Source: Symbiobacteriaceae bacterium
GTDB lineage: Bacteria; Bacillota_E; Symbiobacteriia; Symbiobacteriales; Symbiobacteriaceae
Assembly (NCBI GenBank): GCA_027356675.1
Contig: DAHVXO010000003.1
Coordinates: 1 to 5,935, forward strand
DNA length: 5,935 nucleotides
Direction: 5' to 3'
Part shown: in pieces, positions 1 through 5,292 of the stretch
Layout of the letters: every line of letters begins with the position of its first letter
Numbering within the stretch: the stretch's first letter is position 1
Notes under the pieces: model-generated
Seen by the model: the letters and a program-made list of their open reading frames with translations, nothing else
Database searches by the model: none
What the model was told of the DNA's origin: nothing
Made by a program: the position numbers and the translations under genes

Positions 1-610
1 CCGGCCCATAACTGGCCAACTCCCGGGCCCCCTCCAAGATGTCGATCCCTTTATGTAACAGCGACTCCAGTTCCTCACGGCTGGGCATGAAGACGTCGAT
101 CTCCGGCAGCAACTCCTTCCACTGGCTCAGGTGCCCGTTAACGAAATTGTGGTGCGGATCCACCTGGATACGGGCTCCCCGGGCCTTGGCCCAGGCCACC
201 AGCCGCTTCTGGGCCTCCATGGGCATAGGCGCGATGTGCACTGCCTGCAGGCCGGCGTCCAGGCCCTCCGGGATATCCGAAGCCGCCGGGGAGTTCTCCA
301 GATAGCTTCCCGAGGAAGTGAGCGGTACGTAGGTCCGTCCCCATTCCACATCGTAGAGCTGCCACTGGCGCACCGCATGGTACTGGCTCGGCACCAGGCC
401 ATCCAGGCGGAACCCGTATTTGGCCATCGAATCCAACACCTGCTGCGGATAGCCCACGCCCTTGCGGCTCACCATGAGCACATCGTCCGTCCAGATGCGG
501 GCCCCGATGGTGGCGTAGACCGCGTTGCCGCCCACCGACGCCATCGCCGTCCGCCCGTCGGGCATCACGGTATCATCTATGGTCAGGTTCCCGAACACCA
601 GGAACCGCAC
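1..610 (-). CDS. PfkB-family carbohydrate kinase, N-terminal two thirds (runs off left edge)
   Basis: About 203 residues are open to the window edge with no stop. The start of the PfkB/ribokinase fold is visible: an opening beta strand ending in GN (residues 7-8) followed by TIDD, the sugar-binding glycine pair GGN (27-29) in a helix-start context, VDPHHN (150-155), and PSREEL (176-181) at the position of the family's 'PNxxE' motif. The C-terminal third with the GAGD anion hole, catalytic Asp and ATP site lies outside, so activity cannot be judged. I chose the GTG at 610 because GAGGTG (622-617) sits 6 bases upstream and the protein then begins MRFLVFGN, as the family usually does. An ATG at 628 is in frame but has no good ribosome site. 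It follows the SIS gene by 24 bases and is probably co-transcribed. Family expectation: ATP-dependent phosphorylation of a sugar or sugar conjugate in the cytoplasm. The pairing with a SIS enzyme suggests a fructosamine 6-kinase (FrlD-like) role; ribokinase- or nucleoside-kinase-type substrates remain possible. Confidence 0.88.
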   Translation of the reverse strand, partial: MRFLVFGNLTIDDTVMPDGRTAMASVGGNAVYATIGARIWTDDVLMVSRKGVGYPQQVLDSMAKYGFRLDGLVPSQYHAVRQWQLYDVEWGRTYVPLTSSGSYLENSPAASDIPEGLDAGLQAVHIAPMPMEAQKRLVAWAKARGARIQVDPHHNFVNGHLSQWKELLPEIDVFMPSREELESLLHKGIDILEGARELASYGP

Positions 611-616
611 TGCTAC

Positions 617-622
617 CACCTC
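617..622 (-). promoter_or_regulatory. Ribosome binding site deciding the GTG start of the kinase
   Basis: GAGGTG lies 6 bases upstream of GTG at 610-608. The alternative ATG at 628-626 is preceded only by CTTGGG just past the SIS stop codon. This favours the GTG start. Confidence 0.6.
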
Positions 623-634
623 AGCCATCCCAAG

Positions 635-1771
635 CTACTGGTCGCCGGGAATCTTGCTGCCGAAGATCTGCCGGAAGTTCACGCTCATGCGGTTCGCATC
701 GTCGAAGCCGAGCATGGTCACGTTCTTCTTGGTCGAGGCGAAGTGATAGGCGAACAGCTCGGTGGCCAGGCAGTAGGAGATCGGGCTCAGCGATTCCCGG
801 ACCCAGGCGGGGACCGACAGGAAGATATCGGCTTGCGCCTTGGTTTCCTCATCGTCAGCCGAGCCGATAACGGCGACCTTGCTGCCCATGTCGCGCGCGG
901 CCTGGATCTGCTCACGGGCGCGATCCACCGAGCGTCCGGGGGGAGCGATAACGAAGGTCAGCGTGCCGGCCTTAGTGCAGAAATACTGCTCGTGCGCCCA
1001 TTCCTCGAGTTCCTGGCCCGTGGCGTTGCAAGCGGCCGCCTCGATGAGCTTCGCCATGCCGAAGAGCGCTGTGCCGTAATTCGGGCCGCCGCCGATGATG
1101 AAGATCGACGTGTTGAGGTCAGTCTCCTGGCCCAGGACGGCCAGGGCCTTGTCGCCATCTTCCAGCGAGGCGGCGATGGCGCCGGCCTGCTTCTCGATCT
1201 CGGCGAGCTTCGCTTCAACCTCGACGTGGGTCATCTTGCCCAAAACCTCGGCGAGCCGGAGACCCACGACGTAGAGACTCACCAGCGAAGCGATGTAGGA
1301 AATGGTGCCGGGACCGAAGCCGGTGTCCTTGTACTCGTAGAGGATGACGGCCTGGGCCTCGGAGGCCAGGCGGCCCTGATGGTTATAGGTGATGCCGCAA
1401 GTGGCCAGACCCTTGCGCTTGGCGAAGATGATTGACTCGCAGGTCCGGGCCACGTTGCCGGAATTCGACACGCCGATGACCAGGGACTCAGCCGGCGCAA
1501 AGTCCACGACGTAGCGAGAGAATTCTAAAGACTCTAGCGCCTCGACGTTCAGGCCGGTCCACTCCTGGAAGGCCAGGCGCGCAGCCAGACCGCAGTAGTG
1601 CGAGTCACCGCAGCCGACCATGTATACGTTACGCAGCCTCTTGGGCACGACCAGCTTGGCCTTGGCCTGCTCATAAAGGCTACGGGGAGCGGTTCGAACA
1701 TAGTCGATCTGCGCCATTATACCGGCATGCATGTTGCTCCACTTCAGTTCCACGTTTTCATGAACTTCCAC
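635..1771 (-). CDS. Double-SIS-domain sugar-phosphate isomerase/deglycase-like protein
   Basis: 378 residues with two SIS (sugar isomerase) domains, the architecture of the GlmS isomerase half and of FrlB/FraB deglycases. Domain 1 (about 48-175) has GCGDSH (53-58) and the phosphate-loop motif SNSG (102-105). Domain 2 (about 222-345) has GGGPNYGTA (227-235), then K241, E244 and H260 in the EEWAHEQ segment. K241-E244-H260 reproduces the spacing of Lys485-Glu488-His504 of E. coli GlmS, and the Glu-to-His gap of 16 also matches the catalytic pair reported for FraB. The C-terminus (AYHFA..K, then DDANRMSVNF) resembles the GlmS tail, but the position of GlmS Lys603 appears to be Arg361 or Met362. 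There is no glutaminase domain, so it is not a glucosamine synthase. Start: GTG at 1771 with AGGAGG 7 bases upstream. Likely cytoplasmic; expected to isomerise, deaminate or deglycate a 6-phosphosugar amine. Deglycase is the best contextual guess; GlmD/AgaS-like deaminase or isomerase is the alternative. Confidence 0.93.
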   Translation of the reverse strand: MEVHENVELKWSNMHAGIMAQIDYVRTAPRSLYEQAKAKLVVPKRLRNVYMVGCGDSHYCGLAARLAFQEWTGLNVEALESLEFSRYVVDFAPAESLVIGVSNSGNVARTCESIIFAKRKGLATCGITYNHQGRLASEAQAVILYEYKDTGFGPGTISYIASLVSLYVVGLRLAEVLGKMTHVEVEAKLAEIEKQAGAIAASLEDGDKALAVLGQETDLNTSIFIIGGGPNYGTALFGMAKLIEAAACNATGQELEEWAHEQYFCTKAGTLTFVIAPPGRSVDRAREQIQAARDMGSKVAVIGSADDEETKAQADIFLSVPAWVRESLSPISYCLATELFAYHFASTKKNVTMLGFDDANRMSVNFRQIFGSKIPGDQ

Positions 1772-1778
1772 GAGGACT

Positions 1779-1784
1779 CCTCCT
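1779..1784 (-). promoter_or_regulatory. Ribosome binding site for the SIS gene (GTG start)
   Basis: A perfect AGGAGG ends 7 bases before GTG 1771-1769, in the 15-base gap after the ecfT TAA stop. It supports this non-ATG start over the internal ATG codons. Confidence 0.8.
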
Positions 1785-1786
1785 AG

Positions 1787-2257
1787 TTATAGGTAGTTTC
1801 GGACGATGAGCCCATAACCGAGGATGCGGCAAAGGATCCCGATTGCGATCGCTGCCACACATCCCCACTGGATCGCCCGGTCCACCTTGCTGAACTTGAT
1901 GTCGGTGATGGTCGTACGTCCCTTACGGGCGCCGAAGGCACGGGCATCCATGGCGATCGCCAGTGACTGGGCCAAGTCCAGGGCACGCAGCAGCATCGGT
2001 CCCACAATGGCCACCGAACGGATCGACCGCACGAAGGGATTGCCCTTCGTCAGGTCCAGACCCCTTGCCCGTTGCGCCTCGGTAATCGTCACCCGCTCGG
2101 CGTTGATCAAGGGCACGAAGCGGATGGCAGACGAGCACGCCATGCCGGCCTTGTAGGGCAGCCCCATCTTCAGCAGGCCCAGGGTGACCTTTTGCGGGGA
2201 GGTGGTCATCATCCAGACGCCGGCAGCGGTGACCATCAGACCCACGCGCAGCCCCAT
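1787..2257 (-). CDS. ecfT: EcfT C-terminal fragment containing both coupling motifs (in frame with the N-terminal part)
   Basis: The first ATG after the internal stop (2257) would give 156 residues starting MGLRVGL, but no convincing ribosome site precedes it. The reading frame is open from the TGA itself, and 14 EcfT-like residues (from KVRFTTAGLL) lie between the stop and this ATG. That shows the ATG is not the natural start. It holds the ARG and ARA motifs and the final helices. Independent expression by reinitiation is possible but not supported by a visible signal. Confidence 0.6.
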   Translation of the reverse strand: MGLRVGLMVTAAGVWMMTTSPQKVTLGLLKMGLPYKAGMACSSAIRFVPLINAERVTITEAQRARGLDLTKGNPFVRSIRSVAIVGPMLLRALDLAQSLAIAMDARAFGARKGRTTITDIKFSKVDRAIQWGCVAAIAIGILCRILGYGLIVRNYL

Positions 2258-2299
2258 CGCCAGTCCGAACAGAAGCCCGGCGGTGGTGAAGCGGACCTT

Positions 2300-2590
2300 T
2301 CAGATCATGAAGACCGTGGCACCCGTGTCAATGTAAGCGGGCCAGATTGCCACGCCCAGGACGACGAACCAGAGGGCTCCCATCAGGTATGGCGTGAAGC
2401 TCTTGAACGGAAGCTGTGCCCAGAGGCCTGCTGCCAGAACGCTAGCCAGCAGGACTCCTAGCACCAGGGGATGGTTAAAGGTAAGGGCCAGCACGAACAT
2501 CGTGCCGAGCCAGGCGAGCTTCGTCCGGGGGTCAATGCGCTGATGGATGTAAGAGGGACGGTCTACGTAAATGCTGTATCCGACTGGCAT
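2300..2590 (-). CDS. ecfT: EcfT N-terminal fragment (96 residues, up to the internal TGA)
   Basis: This is the part of ecfT translated before the TGA: MPVGYSIYVD start, DPRTKL, two or three hydrophobic helices, ending in TVFMI. It carries neither of the ATPase-coupling Arg motifs, so on its own it could not act as an EcfT. The first in-frame ATG lies further upstream (2653, inside ecfA2), but the ribosome site GGGAGGTGA places initiation at 2590. The TGA of the preceding ecfA2 is part of that ribosome site, so the two genes are probably translationally coupled. Confidence 0.7.
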   Translation of the reverse strand: MPVGYSIYVDRPSYIHQRIDPRTKLAWLGTMFVLALTFNHPLVLGVLLASVLAAGLWAQLPFKSFTPYLMGALWFVVLGVAIWPAYIDTGATVFMI

Positions 2591-2594
2591 ACAC

Positions 2595-2603
2595 TCACCT
2601 CCC
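2595..2603 (-). promoter_or_regulatory. Ribosome binding site of ecfT embedded in the end of ecfA2
   Basis: GGGAGGTGA forms the last codons and the stop of ecfA2 and matches the 16S anti-Shine-Dalgarno closely. Its GGAGG core is 7 bases before ATG 2590. It fixes the ecfT start and suggests coupled translation. Confidence 0.75.
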
Positions 2604-3461
2604 GCCGCCAGGCGTCTGCGTCTTTGAGGCCAGGGCCCTTTGAAGGGCTGCAAATAGCTGGTCCACGGTCATGGGGTCCGCTGGCACCCGGGGATCAGCC
2701 AGCGCCTTTGCGAGGCGTGTAACCTGCGGCGCCTTAAGGAACGCCTCTTCGAGCACCTCATTATCACTCAACACCGAACGGGTCGCCCCGTCGGCGATGA
2801 TCTTCCCTTGAGCCATAACCACCGTACGCGGGACATACTCAGCCACCACGTTCATGTCATGGGTAATAATGATGACCGTCCGCCCTTCCTCACGGTTCCA
2901 TCGGGACAGGAGGTCCATGATGCTGCGAGTGCCGCGCAGGTCCAGGCCGGTGGTGGGTTCGTCGACCACAAGCACCGGTGAGCCCATCGCCAGCACCGCG
3001 GCCACCGCGAGTTTCTGCCGTTCGCCGCGACCCAGCAGAAATGGATACTGGTCCTTCTTGTCCGATAAGCCCACAAGTTCGAGGGCCTGCCGCACCCTTT
3101 CATCGACCTGCTCCGCCGGTAGTCCCAGATTTCGGGGCCCGAAGGCCACTTCCTTGCCCACCGTCGGGTTGAAGATCTGGTGGTCCGGGTTCTGATAGCA
3201 GTAGCCGACCTGGCGGGCAACCTCGGGGATCGAAAGCTTCCGGGTGTCTTTGCCCGCGATGAACACAGAGCCAGCGGTCGGCTTTAATAGGCCGTTAAAA
3301 TGCTTGGCCAGCGTGGTCTTACCGGCACCGTTCTGCCCGATAAAGGCGACGAACTCGCCCCGCCGCACCTGCAGCGAGACGCCGCGGAGCGCCTGGGGCA
3401 GGCCAGGGGCGTAGCTGTACTCGAGGTTAGAGACGTCGATCAAAACCTCTGCGTCAGCCAT
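2595..3461 (-). CDS. ecfA2: ECF transporter ATP-binding protein, second ATPase (EcfA2-like)
   Basis: 288 residues, a cytoplasmic ABC ATPase expected to pair with the neighbouring ATPase and drive the ECF transporter. Visible motifs: Walker A GQNGAGKTT (42-50), Q-loop Gln90 in YQNPDHQIF, as is typical of ECF ATPases, Walker B VLVVDEP (163-169) with catalytic Glu168, D-loop TGLD (171-174) and switch His201 (ITHD). The signature is unusual: LLGRGERQ (142-149) stands where LSGGQxQR is expected, so its Ser and second Gly are replaced. A GKGERQ-type signature is, as I recall, found in some ECF ATPases, so this is probably functional. A C-terminal extension (about 230-288) ends in GGGR. Its ATG overlaps the upstream TGA stop by one base (TGATG), with an AGGGG site about 10 bases upstream, pointing to translational coupling and matched amounts of the two ATPases. 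Numbering as A2 rather than A1 is by gene order and signature, not proven. Confidence 0.94.
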   Translation of the reverse strand: MADAEVLIDVSNLEYSYAPGLPQALRGVSLQVRRGEFVAFIGQNGAGKTTLAKHFNGLLKPTAGSVFIAGKDTRKLSIPEVARQVGYCYQNPDHQIFNPTVGKEVAFGPRNLGLPAEQVDERVRQALELVGLSDKKDQYPFLLGRGERQKLAVAAVLAMGSPVLVVDEPTTGLDLRGTRSIMDLLSRWNREEGRTVIIITHDMNVVAEYVPRTVVMAQGKIIADGATRSVLSDNEVLEEAFLKAPQVTRLAKALADPRVPADPMTVDQLFAALQRALASKTQTPGGGR

Positions 3462-4348
3462 CAGCCGTTAGCCCCTTTCTGCAACAAAGTACGCAGCAGC
3501 TCCACTGCTTCATCTTCGTAAGGCGTGAACTGATCCGGTGTGATCAGGCCGTCTTCCTCCAGACGCAGCAACAGCTCCGCGGCCTGCGGAAGGCGCTCGC
3601 CCTGCGTCCGGTAAAAGAGTTCGGCATTGTGGAAGAGTTGACGCGGCGAGTCGTTGGCTACGATGTGCCCCTGGTCCATGACGATGATGCGATCCGCCAT
3701 CTCGGCGAGTTCCTCGATGGCATGCTCCACAATAATGACCGTACAGTCCATCTCTTCACGCAGGCGGCGGATCGTCTTGAAGACCTCGTCTTTGCCGATC
3801 GGGTCCAGCTCTGAGGTCGGCTCGTCCAGGATGATGATCTTGGGCTGCATCATCAAGGCCGAGGCGATGGCGGTGCGCTGCTTCTGACCGCCGGAGAGGC
3901 TGTAGGTCTCGCGGTCGGCGAAATCGCCCATCCGAACAACTTCCAACATCTTGGGAATCAAGGCCCTGATCTCCCGCGGGTCTCGCTCCAAATTCTCTGG
4001 CCCGAAGGCCAGGTCCTCAGCGACGGTGAGACCGACGATCTGCGATTCCGGGTCCTGGAACACCATCGCGATCTGCTCGGCAAGCGCCGAGGAGTGGCGC
4101 TCCCTGGTGCTCTGGCCCAGGACAATGACTTCGCCCTCCATGGTGCCATTGAGGGAGTGCGGAACCAGGCCCTTCAGGCAGTAGCAGAGAGTGCTCTTGC
4201 CGGCGCCCGATGGTCCGGTGATACCGATGAATTCGCCCTTACGGATTTGGAGATTGATGCCCTCCAGTACCAAGCGGTCACCGGTCGGATACCGGAAAGA
4301 CAAGTTCTTGACTTCTATGACGACGGGACGATCGCCCTGGCGGAGCAT
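3461..4348 (-). CDS. ecfA1: ECF transporter ATP-binding protein, first ATPase (EcfA1-like)
   Basis: 295 residues from the chosen ATG. All ABC ATPase motifs are canonical: Walker A GPSGAGKST (45-53), Q-loop Gln98 in FQDPESQ (97-103), signature LSGGQKQR (151-158), Walker B IIILDEP (171-177) with Glu176, D-loop SELD (179-182) and switch His209 (VEHA). The FQDPESQ form and the long C-terminal region (about 235-295) are typical of ECF/CbiO-type ATPases. Start: ATG 4348 has GAGGA (4362-4358) 9 bases upstream and gives MLRQGDRPVVIEV, a normal family N-terminus. The longer in-frame ATG at 4411 has AGGA directly against it, adds a Gly-rich 21-residue stretch, and would place a strong hairpin inside the gene. 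It overlaps ecfA2 by one base. Its canonical signature contrasts with the degenerate one of its partner, so the two composite ATP sites are likely unequal. Confidence 0.95.
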   Translation of the reverse strand: MLRQGDRPVVIEVKNLSFRYPTGDRLVLEGINLQIRKGEFIGITGPSGAGKSTLCYCLKGLVPHSLNGTMEGEVIVLGQSTRERHSSALAEQIAMVFQDPESQIVGLTVAEDLAFGPENLERDPREIRALIPKMLEVVRMGDFADRETYSLSGGQKQRTAIASALMMQPKIIILDEPTSELDPIGKDEVFKTIRRLREEMDCTVIIVEHAIEELAEMADRIIVMDQGHIVANDSPRQLFHNAELFYRTQGERLPQAAELLLRLEEDGLITPDQFTPYEDEAVELLRTLLQKGANG

Positions 4349-4375
4349 TTCATCTCTTCCTCTCTGGCCATAAAG

Positions 4376-4404
4376 GGGGCCACCGGGCTCCCCCGAGTGG
4401 CCCC
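4376..4404 (-). promoter_or_regulatory. Strong intercistronic stem-loop between the S-component gene and ecfA1
   Basis: In the transcript GGGGCCAC pairs with GUGGCCCC (8 perfect pairs), and CGGG with CCCG (4 more), with one unpaired U on the 5' side and a GGAG loop. This gives a 12-pair, mostly GC stem. It lies entirely within the 75 bases between the TAG of the S gene (4424) and the preferred ecfA1 start (4348). Only CUUUAU follows, so it is a poor intrinsic terminator. It is more likely an RNA stabiliser, processing or attenuation element that could leave more S-component than ATPase message. The structure is read directly; the function is inferred. Confidence 0.6.
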
Positions 4405-4423
4405 AGTACATTCCTGAAACGCC

Positions 4424-5158
4424 CTAAACGCCCTTGTTCTGGACGGCCATCGATCCTTGAGTGAGACGGTCCTTCCAATACAGGCCGCGGCTCTTGACAA
4501 TCGGGAATAGCAGTGTAAGTAAGATCGGACCCACAACTGCGGCAGTCAGCATGTGATTTATCAGGATGGAGAGCGTCACACCGCCCCAGCAGACGGCCGG
4601 GGGCAGCACGTGGGTAACGTCGAGCCAGCCGGGAATAACTATGGCATGGATGATGGGGCCGACAATGATGGCCCACAGGTAGAAGCTGACCCAGTTGGCG
4701 CCCTTGCGGATATCAGCGTCTCGAACCAGCTTGTAAGGCAGCCAGGTAACGAAGGTGTGGGAGAGGAAACCGGCGACAGAGCCCAGGGTCAAGGCGCCGG
4801 AGATAGCGTCACCGATCGGCATCGAGAACGTCACGCCGATAGCTCCGGGGAGACCAAAGAGGACGCTGAAGATCGGGGCCAGAGATAGCGTCGGGTTAAA
4901 GCCACCGATGCCTGGAATGAACTGAAACTGAATAGGCCGGCCGGCGATATAGATAGCGGCGGAAACGGCAATCAGAGCAATAGACGTCGCGTCCCACTTC
5001 ATGCCGTTGCGGACGAATCCCTTAGTACTGATGGTCCAGCCGGAGAACTCCATTACCCAGATGCCGATCGCAAGCAACATCCCCAACAATGCAAGACCCT
5101 GCATAACGACATGCAGCGGACCCTGCCCCAACAGTGCCGCCAGGAATTGGGAGCTCAT
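4424..5158 (-). CDS. ECF transporter S component-like integral membrane protein (substrate unknown)
   Basis: 244 residues, very hydrophobic, with about six helices: 15-37, 57-73, 89-109, 114-137, 157-177 and 189-221, followed by a basic tail (KSRGLYWKDR). Six helices is the S-component fold. The segment FNPTLSLAPIFSVLFGLPGAIG and the following PIGDAISG (114-121) resemble the S-component pattern of a membrane helix ending in FGxxxG with a conserved Gly-Asp after it. Gene position directly before two ECF ATPases and EcfT strongly supports the role of substrate-capture subunit. I cannot assign it to a vitamin family (ThiT, BioY, RibU, QueT and so on). Potential pore or ligand residues in helices include D117, H134, H171, N201 and H202. 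The start is fixed: an in-frame TGA lies two codons upstream of the ATG. The Shine-Dalgarno AGGA (5172-5169) is 10 bases away, rather long. The linked sugar enzymes suggest a sugar-derived ligand (inference). Confidence 0.8.
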   Translation of the reverse strand: MSSQFLAALLGQGPLHVVMQGLALLGMLLAIGIWVMEFSGWTISTKGFVRNGMKWDATSIALIAVSAAIYIAGRPIQFQFIPGIGGFNPTLSLAPIFSVLFGLPGAIGVTFSMPIGDAISGALTLGSVAGFLSHTFVTWLPYKLVRDADIRKGANWVSFYLWAIIVGPIIHAIVIPGWLDVTHVLPPAVCWGGVTLSILINHMLTAAVVGPILLTLLFPIVKSRGLYWKDRLTQGSMAVQNKGV

Positions 5159-5169
5159 CTCTCAACCAT
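5155..5169 (-). other. Possible four-codon leader ORF overlapping the S-component start
   Basis: ATG GTT GAG AGA TGA encodes MVER and its TGA overlaps the S-component ATG (ATGA). An AGGA (5180-5177) lies an optimal 7 bases before this mini-ORF, whereas the S gene's own AGGA is 10 bases away. Translational coupling through a minimal leader is possible, but so short an ORF can arise by chance. Confidence 0.2.
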
Positions 5170-5227
5170 CCTTTCTTCCTATCTGCTTATGGTTGCCCTC
5201 AAGGAACTTTACCTACTGCCCTCCTTT

Positions 5228-5241
5228 CACATCTAGATTTG
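5228..5241. promoter_or_regulatory. Candidate GntR/HutC-type operator: TCTAGA-centred dyad
   Basis: CACATCTAGATTTG is a 14-base palindrome with one mismatched pair (5230/5239). Its TCTAGA core is the same as in DasR/NagR-type operators of the HutC subfamily (TGGTCTAGACCA), although the flanks differ. It lies between the regulator and the transport genes, just downstream of the AT-rich candidate -10 elements for the minus strand, where a bound repressor would block transcription. Confidence 0.35.
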
Positions 5242-5256
5242 TTATATTGTTATATT
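5239..5256. repeat. Period-8 tandem repeat in the AT-rich control region; candidate -10 elements on the minus strand
   Basis: On the plus strand GTTATATT occurs twice in direct succession (5241-5248, 5249-5256), with period 8 extending to 5239. On the minus strand this gives two TATAAC hexamers (5254-5249 and 5246-5241), each close to the -10 consensus TATAAT; a TATAAG also lies at 5265-5260. No matching -35 (TTGACA-like) is visible 16-18 bases upstream, so the promoter is weak, needs help, or is not here. The AT-rich run stands out sharply from the GC-rich genes on both sides. Confidence 0.4.
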
Positions 5257-5292
5257 CTCTTATACGGCGGAAAATGCCGCACGAGAGCACGC

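Larger units (their letters stand above)
1787..2590 (-). pseudogene. ecfT: EcfT, ECF transporter membrane coupling protein, interrupted by an in-frame TGA at codon 97
   Basis: Read through the TGA, this is one 267-codon frame, about the normal EcfT length. EcfT is the integral membrane scaffold that transmits ATPase motion to the S component. The N-terminal part has the usual opening (DPRTKL, 20-25) and hydrophobic helices at about 26-57 and 67-85. After TGA (2302-2300) the same frame continues with TTAGLLFGL (102-110), further helices, and the two coupling motifs typical of EcfT, ARG (175-177, before LDL) and ARA (216-218, in MDARAFG). A last helix lies at about 243-263. The start is ATG 2590, 4 bases after the ecfA2 stop, with GGAGG (2602-2598) 7 bases upstream. 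The rest of the protein shows no decay and no frameshift, so the lesion is recent, an error, or tolerated. If real and unsuppressed, the transporter would lack its coupling domain. 'Pseudogene' is therefore provisional. Confidence 0.8.
5159..5292. other. 134-base intergenic control region between regulator and transport operon
   Basis: This is the only sizeable gap in the window. Besides the tandem repeat and dyad described separately, the minus strand carries a Shine-Dalgarno-like GGAGGG near 5223 with no ATG or GTG at a useful distance after it. A weak pairing AAGGA/TCCTT encloses that GGAGGG. A short GCGG/CCGC hairpin (5280-5267) follows the regulator stop but has no U-tract, so there is no convincing terminator for the regulator. 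I see no TPP, preQ1, cobalamin or other known riboswitch motif. Confidence 0.5.

Noticed and set aside
131..1435. A 434-codon open frame on the plus strand antisense to the kinase and SIS genes
   Set aside because: It lies across two well-supported minus-strand genes, has no recognisable domain, and its composition (rich in H, R, G, A) is that of a mirror frame in GC-rich DNA.
1772..1784. Symmetry GAGGA-G-TCCTC overlapping the SIS ribosome site
   Set aside because: A one-base centre cannot form a hairpin loop, and the symmetry follows largely from the Shine-Dalgarno itself.
2250..2302. Selenocysteine insertion or a TGA-as-Trp genetic code at the ecfT TGA
   Set aside because: I see no obvious bacterial SECIS hairpin just downstream, EcfT is not a known selenoprotein, and TGA terminates several other genes here.
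2591..2653. A longer EcfT starting inside ecfA2 at 2653
   Set aside because: The extra residues are Arg/Pro-rich shadow of ecfA2, and GGGAGGTGA directs initiation to 2590.
4349..4411. A longer ecfA1 starting at ATG 4411
   Set aside because: AGGA abuts the ATG without spacing, the 21 extra residues are Gly-rich and unlike the family, and the strong hairpin would fall inside. ATG 4348 has a proper ribosome site.
5159..5240. A vitamin riboswitch (TPP, preQ1, cobalamin, FMN) before the ECF genes
   Set aside because: None of the conserved sequence motifs of these classes is visible, and the leader is short.
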